From CAZJBP01 sp964544115 (GTDB taxonomy: Bacteria; Verrucomicrobiota; Kiritimatiellia; UBA8416; JADHWI01), in the NCBI GenBank assembly GCA_964544115.1, contig CAZJBP010000212.1, positions 1-5,753 of the forward strand: a DNA stretch of 5,753 nt. Reading direction: 5' to 3'. Below, piece after piece: positions 1 through 5,035 of the stretch (positions are counted from its first letter, which is position 1; each line of letters begins with the position of its first letter). The notes under the pieces were generated by a model. The model saw nothing but the letters and a program-made list of their open reading frames with translations. It did no database searches and was not told the origin of the DNA. The position numbers were made by a program, and so were the translations under genes.

Positions 1-294
1 GAAGGCCTGCGGCGCGTTGTCGGTGAGGGTATAGCCGGCCGACACGCCGGCGCGCGGCAGCCAGGCCGACCGCGCCTGCGCCATCTGCGCCTCGGCAACG
101 GCCACGCGCTCCCGCGCCGCCTCCAGGCCGGAGTTCCCGGCCAGCGCCGCGCGGATGCAATCGTCCAGCGAAGCCGGCGCCGCGCCGGCCGGCGACCCGT
201 GCCACCCGATGATCAGCGCCGCCAGAACAGCCCCGCAGCAAACAGACACGCCGCCCCCTGAACCCCGAACCCCGAACCCCGAACCCTCTCTCAT
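1..294 (-). CDS. TolC-like outer-membrane efflux protein, N-terminal part (runs off left edge)
   Basis: The first 98 codons of an outer membrane efflux protein (OEP/TolC family), which forms the outer-membrane channel of tripartite RND, ABC or MFS pumps or of type I secretion. Residues 16-40 contain a hydrophobic stretch (AVLAALIIG) followed by a small-residue region ending near AGAAP, which fits a Sec signal peptide. Mature protein then begins SLDDCIRAALAGN, the usual first helix of OEP repeats. EAARERVAVAEAQMAQARSAWLPR and then AGVSAGYTL follow; this helix-then-strand pattern is typical of the family. The ATG at 294 is supported by AAGGGAG 8 bases upstream. The gene follows the ArsR-type repressor by 3 bases and is almost certainly co-transcribed with it. 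The residues before the hydrophobic core are encoded by a 7-bp tandem repeat and look non-native. A GTG at codon 16 is an alternative start. The substrate cannot be told because the pump genes lie outside the window. Confidence 0.85.
   Translation of the reverse strand, partial: MREGSGFGVRGSGGGVSVCCGAVLAALIIGWHGSPAGAAPASLDDCIRAALAGNSGLEAARERVAVAEAQMAQARSAWLPRAGVSAGYTLTDNAPQAF
260..286. repeat. Heptanucleotide tandem repeat (GAACCCC), about 3.9 units
   Basis: Three perfect GAACCCC units (260-280) are followed by a partial GAACCC (281-286). A degenerate unit, CCCCTGAA, lies on the 253-260 side. On the minus strand it reads GGGGTTC and lies inside the outer-membrane efflux gene, from about codon 3 to codon 12, just after the ATG and before the signal-peptide core. 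Because 7 is not a multiple of 3, adding or losing a unit changes the frame. I translated the one-unit deletion by hand: it reaches a TGA at codon 25. Confidence 0.9.
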
Positions 295-297
295 GAC

Positions 298-612
298 TCA
301 CGCTCCCTTCTTCGCGATGCAGTCCAGAACGGCCCCGCAGCGCCGATCCGCCAGCTCGTACCACACCTCGCGCCCCTGACGGCGCGCGGCCAGCACCCCC
401 ACCTCGCGCAGCCGGTTGAGGTGCTGCGACGTCATCGACTGCGTCAGGCGCACCCGGCGGCTGATCTCCGCGACCGGCAGCGGCCCCTCCCGGCGCACCA
501 CGTCCACGATCTTCAGCCGCTGCGGGTGGGCCAGCGCCCGCAGCGTGCGCGCTGCCCGCGCGATCGCCGCGGCGGACGCCCCCTCCCTGCGGTCTTCGGA
601 ACTCGTTGTCAT
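298..612 (-). CDS. ArsR/SmtB-family winged-helix transcriptional repressor
   Basis: A 104-residue winged helix-turn-helix protein, of normal length for the ArsR family. LRALAHPQRLKIVDVV (about 24-39) is the classical first part of the fold. PVAEISRRVRLTQSMTSQHL (46-65) is the helix-turn-helix with its recognition helix, LREVGVLAARRQG (68-80) leads into the wing, and REVWYEL (81-87) is the second wing strand. The metal-binding helix motif of ArsR/CadC (ELCVC-type) is absent. The only cysteines, C92 and C98, lie in the C-terminal helix, so the inducer may be a thiol-reactive or redox signal or something non-metallic. ATG 612 is chosen over upstream starts because the family begins shortly before the LRALAHP segment. 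The reading frame continues upstream through the AT-rich operator with no family resemblance. No Shine-Dalgarno precedes it. It likely represses itself and the efflux gene 3 bases downstream. Confidence 0.88.
   Translation of the reverse strand: MTTSSEDRREGASAAAIARAARTLRALAHPQRLKIVDVVRREGPLPVAEISRRVRLTQSMTSQHLNRLREVGVLAARRQGREVWYELADRRCGAVLDCIAKKGA
303..309 (-). promoter_or_regulatory. Shine-Dalgarno of the efflux gene, inside the repressor gene
   Basis: On the minus strand this reads AAGGGAG, ending 8 bases before the ATG at 294. It lies within the last codons of the ArsR-type gene. It supports the ATG over the internal GTG (codon 16) as the efflux start, and so places the heptamer repeat inside translated sequence. 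Confidence 0.7.
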
Positions 613-618
613 GCCGGG

Positions 619-648
619 ACAATACATAGTGATATTGCAATATGTCAA
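619..648 (-). promoter_or_regulatory. Sigma-70-like promoter for the repressor-efflux operon
   Basis: On the minus strand there is an exact TTGACA (643-648), an 18-base spacer, then TATTGT (619-624), which matches TATAAT at 4 of 6 positions. The predicted transcription start, about 7 bases past the -10, is position 612, the A of the repressor's ATG. This implies a leaderless transcript, which agrees with the lack of a Shine-Dalgarno. The promoter lies wholly within the operator dyad, so bound repressor would block RNA polymerase. Confidence 0.6.
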
Positions 649-658
649 TATGTATTGT
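629..658 (+). promoter_or_regulatory. Possible mirror-image promoter toward xylA
   Basis: Because the operator is a near palindrome, the plus strand carries a mirror copy: GTGATA (629-634, 4 of 6 to TTGACA), an 18-base spacer, and TATTGT (653-658). It would start transcription near 665 and give xylA a leader of about 174 bases. The -35 box is weak, so this is only a candidate. If real, the ArsR-type repressor would also control xylA. Confidence 0.25.
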
Positions 659-787
659 CGGCCCTGGGCCCGTTTCGCTCTCGCGCCCCTGCCTTTCTGC
701 CGCAGACCCGGCGTAGGCGCAACCAGCCCGACCGCTTCGACGCCCTTGATTCGGAGGCGGGGATGGTGTAGGAAGCACGATACGAGT

Positions 788-811
788 GGCCGCCTGATGG
801 ATGCGGCGGCC
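788..811 (+). other. Possible hairpin in the xylA leader
   Basis: GGCCGCC (788-794) pairs perfectly with GGCGGCC (805-811) around a 10-base loop, ending 11 bases before the Shine-Dalgarno GGAGG at 823. It could influence translation initiation, but short GC stems are common by chance in DNA this GC-rich. The rest of the 660-838 non-coding stretch shows nothing I can name. A TTGATT at 746-751 has only a poor -10 partner (TAGGAA, 769-774). Confidence 0.3.
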
Positions 812-822
812 GGGCATGGCGT

Positions 823-827
823 GGAGG
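823..827 (+). promoter_or_regulatory. Shine-Dalgarno of xylA
   Basis: GGAGG with 11 bases to the ATG at 839. The spacing is rather long but usable. It decides in favour of this start over the in-frame ATG at 797, which has no such site and would add 14 residues unlike the family. Confidence 0.6.
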
Positions 828-838
828 ATGTGGCACTG

Positions 839-2149
839 ATGAAACGTTTCTTTCCGACCGTGGGCGAGATCAAGTACGAGGGGCCGAAGTCCAAGAACCC
901 CCTGGCGTTCAAGCACTACAACCCGAAGGAGAAGATCCTCGGCAAGGCGATGGCCGATCACCTGCGCTTCGCGGTGGCCTACTGGCACACCTTCAAGGGC
1001 AGCGGGTCGGATCCGTTCGGGCCGGGGACCATGGTCCGCAGCTGGGACGCCTCGGCCGACCCCATGAAGCGCGCGGAGATGACGCTGCGCGCCGCGTTCG
1101 AGTTCTACACGAAGCTCGGCATCGAGTTCTGGTGCTTCCACGACCGCGACATCGCGCCCGAGGCGGACACGCTGGCGGAGACGAACCTCCGGCTCGACCG
1201 CATCGTCCGCCTGGCCGAGAAGCTGCAGGGCGATACGGGCGTGCGCCTGCTCTGGGGCACGACCAACGCCTTCTCCCACCGGCGCTTTCTGGCCGGCGCC
1301 TCGACGAACCCCTCCCCGGCCGTGTTTGCCTTTGCCGCCAGCCAGGTGAAGAAGGCCATGGAAGTCACCCAGCGCCTGGGCGGCGAGGGCTACGTGTTCT
1401 GGGGCGGCCGCGAGGGCTACCAGACGCTGCTCAACACCGACCTCGGGCGCGAGCTCGACCATCTCGGCCGGTTCCTCCAGATGGCGGTGGACCACAAGCA
1501 GCGCATCGGGTTTGACGGCCAGCTGCTGATCGAGCCCAAGCCCAAGGAGCCGACCAAGCATCAGTACGATTTCGACTCCGCCGGCGTTTATGCGTTCCTG
1601 CAGAAGTACGGCCTGGCCGGCCACTTCAAGATGAACGTCGAGGCCAATCATGCCACGCTGGCCGCACACAGCTTCCAGCACGAGCTGGCCTTCTGCGTGG
1701 CCAATGGCATCCTCGGGTCCGTCGACGCCAACCGCGGCGACCTGCTGCTGGGTTGGGACACCGACCAGTTCCCGGTCGATATCTACGAGACGACCCTGGC
1801 GATGTATACGATCCTGCAGGGCGGCGGGTTCACCACGGGCGGCCTGAACTTCGACGCGAAGGTCCGCCGCGAGTCGATTGACGCCGAGGACCTGTTCCAC
1901 GCGCACATCGGCGCCATGGACGCCTTTGCCCGCGGCCTGAAGAACGCCGCCCGGATGATCCAGGACGGCGCCTTTGCGCGGCACGTGTCCGCGCGCTACG
2001 CCGGATGGGACAAGGGCCTCGGCGCTGACATCGAGGCCGGCCGCGTGGGGTTCGAGGAATTGGAAGCCTACACGCTCAAGCACGGCGAGCCGCGCCTGCA
2101 GAGCGGGCAGCAGGAGATGCTGGAGAACCTTCTGAATACGTACATCTGA
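839..2149 (+). CDS. xylA: Xylose isomerase, class II
   Basis: A 436-residue cytoplasmic TIM-barrel enzyme that interconverts D-xylose and D-xylulose (and glucose/fructose) using two divalent metals (Mg, Mn or Co). Length and N-terminus (FFPTVGEIKYEGPKSKNPLAF) mark the long class II type found in Thermotoga, Bacteroides and Enterobacteria. All expected residues are present: H101 and D104 in CFHDRD; E232 and K234 in IEPKPKEPTKHQYD; E268 and H271 in NVEANHATLAAHSF; D296 in SVDANRGD; D307 and D309 in GWDTDQFP; D339 in GLNFDAK. The ATG at 839 gives the family N-terminus exactly and has GGAGG upstream. The usual partner xylulokinase (xylB) and sugar transporters are absent nearby. The gene stands divergent from an ArsR-type efflux operon and 43 bases ahead of an FHA gene, so it is probably a scattered catabolic gene rather than part of a xyl operon. 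Confidence 0.97.
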   Translation: MKRFFPTVGEIKYEGPKSKNPLAFKHYNPKEKILGKAMADHLRFAVAYWHTFKGSGSDPFGPGTMVRSWDASADPMKRAEMTLRAAFEFYTKLGIEFWCFHDRDIAPEADTLAETNLRLDRIVRLAEKLQGDTGVRLLWGTTNAFSHRRFLAGASTNPSPAVFAFAASQVKKAMEVTQRLGGEGYVFWGGREGYQTLLNTDLGRELDHLGRFLQMAVDHKQRIGFDGQLLIEPKPKEPTKHQYDFDSAGVYAFLQKYGLAGHFKMNVEANHATLAAHSFQHELAFCVANGILGSVDANRGDLLLGWDTDQFPVDIYETTLAMYTILQGGGFTTGGLNFDAKVRRESIDAEDLFHAHIGAMDAFARGLKNAARMIQDGAFARHVSARYAGWDKGLGADIEAGRVGFEELEAYTLKHGEPRLQSGQQEMLENLLNTYI

Positions 2150-2177
2150 TCGCGGCCGGCGGGGTCCGGCGAACAAC

Positions 2178-2184
2178 GGGAGGG
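2178..2184 (+). promoter_or_regulatory. Shine-Dalgarno of the FHA gene
   Basis: GGGAGGG with 8 bases to the ATG at 2193, in the 43-base gap after xylA. A strong site, which fixes the start and shows the gene is translated independently of xylA. Confidence 0.65.
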
Positions 2185-2192
2185 CGGCGACG

Positions 2193-2624
2193 ATGGCTTC
2201 TCTGACGGTGGAAACGGGAACCCTTGCCGGAAAGCGGGTCGAAATTCGCTCCGATCGGCTGGTGATCGGCCGCTCCGCGTCGGCGCATCTGGTGCTGCCG
2301 ACAGAATCCGTATCGAGCCGTCATTGCGCCATCATGCCGCGCGGCGGCCGCTACGTGCTGCAGGACACGGACTCGACCAACGGCACCCGGCTGAACGGAG
2401 CGCCGGTGCGGGAAGCCCGGCTCAAGCAGGGCGACCTGATCTCCGTCGGGGATGTGGACCTCCGGTTTGAAGACGAGGGGGCTCAGGACGCGACGGTGTC
2501 CCTGCCGGCGTTTTCCGCGCGCAGGTCGGGGCGCGCGCGACGGGTGGCGGTGTGGGGGGGGCTGGGGGTCGTGCTCCTGATCGCCTTCGTCGTCTTCCTG
2601 CTGCGCCTGACGGGCCATCTCTGA
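2193..2624 (+). CDS. FHA-domain protein with C-terminal membrane anchor
   Basis: A 143-residue protein. Residues 1-93 are a forkhead-associated domain, a beta-sandwich that binds phosphothreonine peptides. The hallmark residues are present: G26-R27 (VIGRS), S41-S42-R43-H44 (SSRH), and D60-S61-T62-N63-G64-T65 with N68-G69, the STNGT-type loop, followed by GD at 80-81. A variable, Arg-rich linker (about 95-117, ending RRSGRARR) leads to one hydrophobic helix at about 118-138, with a few residues after it. This makes it a tail-anchored protein with the FHA in the cytoplasm, given the positive residues before the helix. The partner is presumably a Ser/Thr kinase substrate or a secretion or cell-division protein elsewhere in the genome; nothing here identifies it. 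It may be co-transcribed with xylA, but no functional link is evident. Confidence 0.9.
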   Translation: MASLTVETGTLAGKRVEIRSDRLVIGRSASAHLVLPTESVSSRHCAIMPRGGRYVLQDTDSTNGTRLNGAPVREARLKQGDLISVGDVDLRFEDEGAQDATVSLPAFSARRSGRARRVAVWGGLGVVLLIAFVVFLLRLTGHL

Positions 2625-2643
2625 CCCCGGGCCGCCCGACGGA

Positions 2644-3852
2644 CTAGCCGACGACCTGCCGCAGCACCGCCTCGAGTTTATCCACGGACTGCTGCCACGG
2701 GAAGTGCTGGGTAACGAGTTTGCGCGCGCGCAGCGCAAGGGTTCGCCGCAGCTCGGCATCCTCGAGGAGCAGGTCGATGTTCTCGGCCATCACGTGGGCC
2801 GTGTCGGCCAGAAACAGGTTGTGGCCTGTCTGGGCGGGCAGGCCCTCGGCGCCGGCCGTGGTCGACACCACGGGCACCCCGCACGCCATCGCCCGCAGGA
2901 CCTGGCTCTGAAACCCCGCGTGGACGCGGATGGGGCAGACCAGCACGCAAGCCCCCGTGAATGCGTCGGCGGACGTTCCGTCATCCTCTCTCACCTCCAC
3001 GCTCCCGCGTGACCGCTGGACAAGGCGGCGAACCCGGCGCGGCACCCGGCGGCCGGCAATGCAGAAGCGTACCTGGGGATGGCGGCGCGCCACGGCCGGC
3101 CACACGTTCCGCAGGAACCACACCGCGCCGTCGCAGTCGGCCTCGTCCAGAAACGCGCCGGCGAACACGATCTCCGGCTCGGCCAGCCGCGGGTCCTGCC
3201 AGGCGTAGTCGGAGGCGTTCAGGCCGTACGGGACGACGCCGACGTTCAGGTCGGGCGAGACGCGCATCAGCTCCTCGCGCTCCTCCAGGGTGATGGTGAT
3301 GACGCAGTCGGCATAGCGGAACATGCCCGTTTCAAAGGCCTCGATGCGCCGGGTCACCTCTTCCCCCCATTGCCCGCTCGCATCCCACCAGCGCCGGAAA
3401 CCCGCCGCCCGGCGACGCGCCGCCGCCACGGTGCCCTGACAGGAGATGACCCGGTGGACGGCGGGCAAGTAGACATTGCGGTACAGGTACTGGCCCATCA
3501 CGGTGGCCCCGGCCACCACCACATCATAGCCGGAGCGCGCCACCATGCGGCCGGCCAGCTTGGCCATGTCCCGCGAGTGCGCGGCCTGATAGGGCGCCGC
3601 CAGCCAGGGGATGCCCCTGGAACGCAGGCAGGCCAGCAAGGGCGGGCGGCGCGGGGGGGCGGGAACCATCTCCAGCTCGAGCACCATCTTCTGCAGCTCC
3701 GAGGGAACACTCCCCTGCTCGGCGGGCAGGAACGAGAGCAGTCCGATCGGGTGGCCACGCTGGGCCAGGAGCCGGATCCGGTTGTACGCGATCACCGCGT
3801 CGCTGGTCCCGCGCGGGCTCGGGGGGCTGTCGCAGATGAACAGGACTTTCAT
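2644..3852 (-). CDS. Glycosyltransferase, GT4-like (GT-B fold)
   Basis: A 402-residue protein of the normal length for GT4 enzymes, which move a sugar from a nucleotide donor onto lipid-linked, polysaccharide or protein acceptors at the inner face of the membrane. Residues 1-40 (KVLFICDSPPSPRGTSDAV, then RIRLLAQRGH) form the N-terminal Rossmann half with the glycine-rich acceptor loop. VGVVPYGLNASDY (204-216) is the inter-domain VPNG-like segment, and EIVFAGAF (227-234) and RFCIAGRR (262-269) begin the donor half. AGFQSQVLRAMACGVPVVST (312-331) is the donor-binding motif. In most relatives the second acid of EX7E sits at the LEAMA position; here it is R320, so the canonical acid is lost. The C-terminus resembles the sugar transferases of exopolysaccharide/PEP-CTERM loci, but no other such gene is here. 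It starts 15 bases after the upstream thiolation gene, probably in one transcript, with only a weak ribosome site. Acceptor and sugar are unknown. Confidence 0.85.
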   Translation of the reverse strand: MKVLFICDSPPSPRGTSDAVIAYNRIRLLAQRGHPIGLLSFLPAEQGSVPSELQKMVLELEMVPAPPRRPPLLACLRSRGIPWLAAPYQAAHSRDMAKLAGRMVARSGYDVVVAGATVMGQYLYRNVYLPAVHRVISCQGTVAAARRRAAGFRRWWDASGQWGEEVTRRIEAFETGMFRYADCVITITLEEREELMRVSPDLNVGVVPYGLNASDYAWQDPRLAEPEIVFAGAFLDEADCDGAVWFLRNVWPAVARRHPQVRFCIAGRRVPRRVRRLVQRSRGSVEVREDDGTSADAFTGACVLVCPIRVHAGFQSQVLRAMACGVPVVSTTAGAEGLPAQTGHNLFLADTAHVMAENIDLLLEDAELRRTLALRARKLVTQHFPWQQSVDKLEAVLRQVVG

Positions 3853-3867
3853 GGTTTCCGGGGCCGG

Positions 3868-4878
3868 TCACACGATCATCAGGGCCTCGACCTCCCGCCT
3901 CTCCGCCGCCAGCACGCCGACCGTGCGCACCCCCGCGGCAGTGCGCACCTGCATGTCGACGACCTGGCCGGGCGCCGCGTGGCTGTAGTGCGCGCCAATC
4001 GCCGCGGCCCGCAGCAGGTCGGCGTCCTCCGCCGGCAGCGGCACGAGAACCGTGGCGCCCGTCACCCCGGTCGGCGTGATCAGCGCATCGTACAGGTCGG
4101 CCGACCGTTCGAGCGTTTCGTTGTCGGCGGCGTTGCGCCCCACGACAATCTTCTGCCCGTCGTTGAGGCGGAAGTGGCGTCCGGCCTTGAGAAGCTCCAC
4201 GCTGCGGGTTCCCGTGATGCCGCCGTGGCGGCGAAGGTCGTCCAGGCGCCGGCAGAAGTTGGGCTCCGTCAGCCGGCAGCCGCCGGCCGGCGTCGGGTAG
4301 CTCTTGAGCTTGTAGGCCAGGGCCAGCGCCATCTGCGGCTTCCGGCTGCGGCCTTCGAGCGACAGAAGACGCGACCGGTCCAGCCAGCCTTCGCGCTCGG
4401 GAAGCGTCGGCTTGAGGTGTCCGGCGCTCAGCGGCCGCACGACGCGGTCGGCAAAGCCCGAATCCCGCGCCACCACCCCGAGGGTTTCGCGGCGCTGCGA
4501 CATCGGCCGCTGGTTCAGGACCTCCCCCGTGAACACGAAATGGTACCCCAGGTCCTCCATGAGGCCGCCGGTCCGCTTGAGCATGCGGGCATGGCAGTCG
4601 ACGCACGGGTTCAGGCAGGACCCGAACCCGTGCGGCGGATCCCGCAGCAGCTCGAGGATGTCGGGGGTAAAGTCGACCACATGCAGGTAGACGCCCAGCG
4701 CGGCGGCGGCCTGCCGCGCCCGTCCGGCGTCGCAAAAGGGGCTCTCGAAGAACACCGCCTCCACCTTGACTCCCTGGTCGCGGATCACGCACAACGCGAG
4801 TTGGCTGTCCAGTCCGCCCGACAGGAGCCCAAGGGCCCGGATGGGGCGCGAAACCGGGTGCAGGTCGGCAGATTCCAT
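3868..4878 (-). CDS. PP-loop tRNA thiolation-type enzyme with NFACT-R-like C-terminal domain
   Basis: A 336-residue protein. LGLLSGGLDSQLAL (16-29) is the PP-loop (SGGxDS) that adenylates a substrate, as in MnmA, ThiI and TtuA. FGSCLNPCVDCHARML (85-100) carries C88, C92 and C95, TGEVLNQRPMSQRR (117-130) is the conserved MnmA/ThiI-like loop, and PAGGCRLTEPNF (197-208) carries C201. These cysteines are candidates for sulfur transfer or a metal/Fe-S site. The C-terminal part (about 233-336), with NDGQKIVVGRN then ADNETL, resembles the RNA-binding NFACT-R (DUF814) domain by my reading. The likely role is making thiouridine in tRNA, though target base and position are unknown; MnmA or ThiI proper would be longer or differently built. 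ATG 4878 is preferred to the ATG at 4935 because relatives begin just before the PP-loop. Neither has a Shine-Dalgarno, and a promoter lies immediately upstream of 4878. The glycosyltransferase follows after 15 bases. Confidence 0.8.
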   Translation of the reverse strand: MESADLHPVSRPIRALGLLSGGLDSQLALCVIRDQGVKVEAVFFESPFCDAGRARQAAAALGVYLHVVDFTPDILELLRDPPHGFGSCLNPCVDCHARMLKRTGGLMEDLGYHFVFTGEVLNQRPMSQRRETLGVVARDSGFADRVVRPLSAGHLKPTLPEREGWLDRSRLLSLEGRSRKPQMALALAYKLKSYPTPAGGCRLTEPNFCRRLDDLRRHGGITGTRSVELLKAGRHFRLNDGQKIVVGRNAADNETLERSADLYDALITPTGVTGATVLVPLPAEDADLLRAAAIGAHYSHAAPGQVVDMQVRTAAGVRTVGVLAAERREVEALMIV

Positions 4879-4885
4879 GCCGCTC

Positions 4886-4914
4886 ACGATAGGAACCCGC
4901 CTGCGGCTAGGCAA
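4886..4914 (-). promoter_or_regulatory. Candidate promoter for the thiolation gene (leaderless)
   Basis: On the minus strand TTGCCT (4909-4914, 4 of 6) and TATCGT (4886-4891, 4 of 6) are separated by 17 bases. The predicted start at about 4879 is one base before the ATG at 4878, so the message would be leaderless. This matches the missing Shine-Dalgarno and supports the shorter protein. Confidence 0.4.
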
Positions 4915-4934
4915 TGGAAATCGGCACAAAATCA

Positions 4935-4963
4935 TTGAACCACGGCCCCGCGGCCCGTACTAT
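4935..4963 (+). promoter_or_regulatory. Candidate sigma-70-like promoter for ilvC
   Basis: TTGAAC (4935-4940) and TACTAT (4958-4963) are separated by an ideal 17 bases, each matching the consensus at 4 of 6 positions. The predicted start near 4970 gives a 66-base leader. It lies in the divergent gap, upstream of and not overlapping the minus-strand promoter. Confidence 0.45.
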
Positions 4964-4999
4964 GCCCCGCTGTGTCTCCTGCGGCCTGGCCGAGATCTG

Positions 5000-5019
5000 C
5001 CGGCGCGGGGAGGCGCCGG
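5000..5019 (+). other. GC hairpin in the ilvC leader, next to the Shine-Dalgarno
   Basis: CCGGCGC (5000-5006) pairs perfectly with GCGCCGG (5013-5019) around the loop GGGGAG, two bases before the GGAGG at 5022-5026. There is no T run, so it is not an intrinsic terminator. It may tune ribosome access or mRNA stability, or be a chance product of high GC. Confidence 0.4.
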
Positions 5020-5021
5020 AT

Positions 5022-5026
5022 GGAGG
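5022..5026 (+). promoter_or_regulatory. Shine-Dalgarno of ilvC
   Basis: GGAGG with 9 bases to the ATG at 5036. It fixes the start of ilvC, which also matches the family N-terminus. Confidence 0.7.
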
Positions 5027-5035
5027 ACTTGGACC

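Larger units (their letters stand above)
618..659. promoter_or_regulatory. AT-rich palindromic operator of the ArsR-type repressor
   Basis: An 11-bp perfect inverted repeat, GACAATACATA (618-628) and TATGTATTGTC (649-659), frames a 20-base centre. Further pairs (630/647, 631/646, 632/645, 634/643, 635/642) continue the dyad inward. An offset perfect 12-bp palindrome ATATTGCAATAT lies at 632-643, and CAATATGT is directly repeated at 638-645 and 646-653. The 40 bases 619-658 hold only 10 G or C, against clearly GC-rich flanks. ArsR/SmtB repressors typically bind AT-rich dyads overlapping their own promoter, so this is the predicted autoregulatory site. Two or more dimers could bind, given the overlapping dyads. 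Confidence 0.75.

Noticed and set aside
260..286. A CRISPR array or origin iterons
   Set aside because: The repeats are 7 bp in direct tandem with no spacers, and there is no cas or replication gene.
416..838. An N-terminal extension of the xylose isomerase by 141 codons
   Set aside because: The extra part runs antisense through the ArsR-type gene and its operator, lacks family resemblance, and the start at 839 gives the normal class II length and residue numbering.
613..912. An N-terminal extension of the ArsR-type protein
   Set aside because: It would translate the AT-rich operator and the antisense of xylA; the family length fits the start at 612.
2155..2170. A terminator hairpin after xylA
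   Set aside because: GCCGG/CCGGC gives a 5-bp stem with no T tail, and a gene with its own ribosome site follows at once; such stems are expected by chance at this GC content.
2605..2643. A bidirectional terminator between the FHA and glycosyltransferase genes
   Set aside because: Only a 5-bp stem (2611-2615 with 2634-2638) with an 18-base loop and no T run on either strand.
3524..4792. A 422-codon minus-strand open frame in another frame
   Set aside because: It spans the junction of two real genes in a different frame and is Arg/Ala/Gly-rich without motifs.
3079..4938. A 619-codon plus-strand open frame
   Set aside because: It lies antisense to the glycosyltransferase and thiolation genes, which have clear family motifs. 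Its product is rich in Arg, His, Gly and Ala with no recognisable domain, typical of open frames opposite GC-rich genes.
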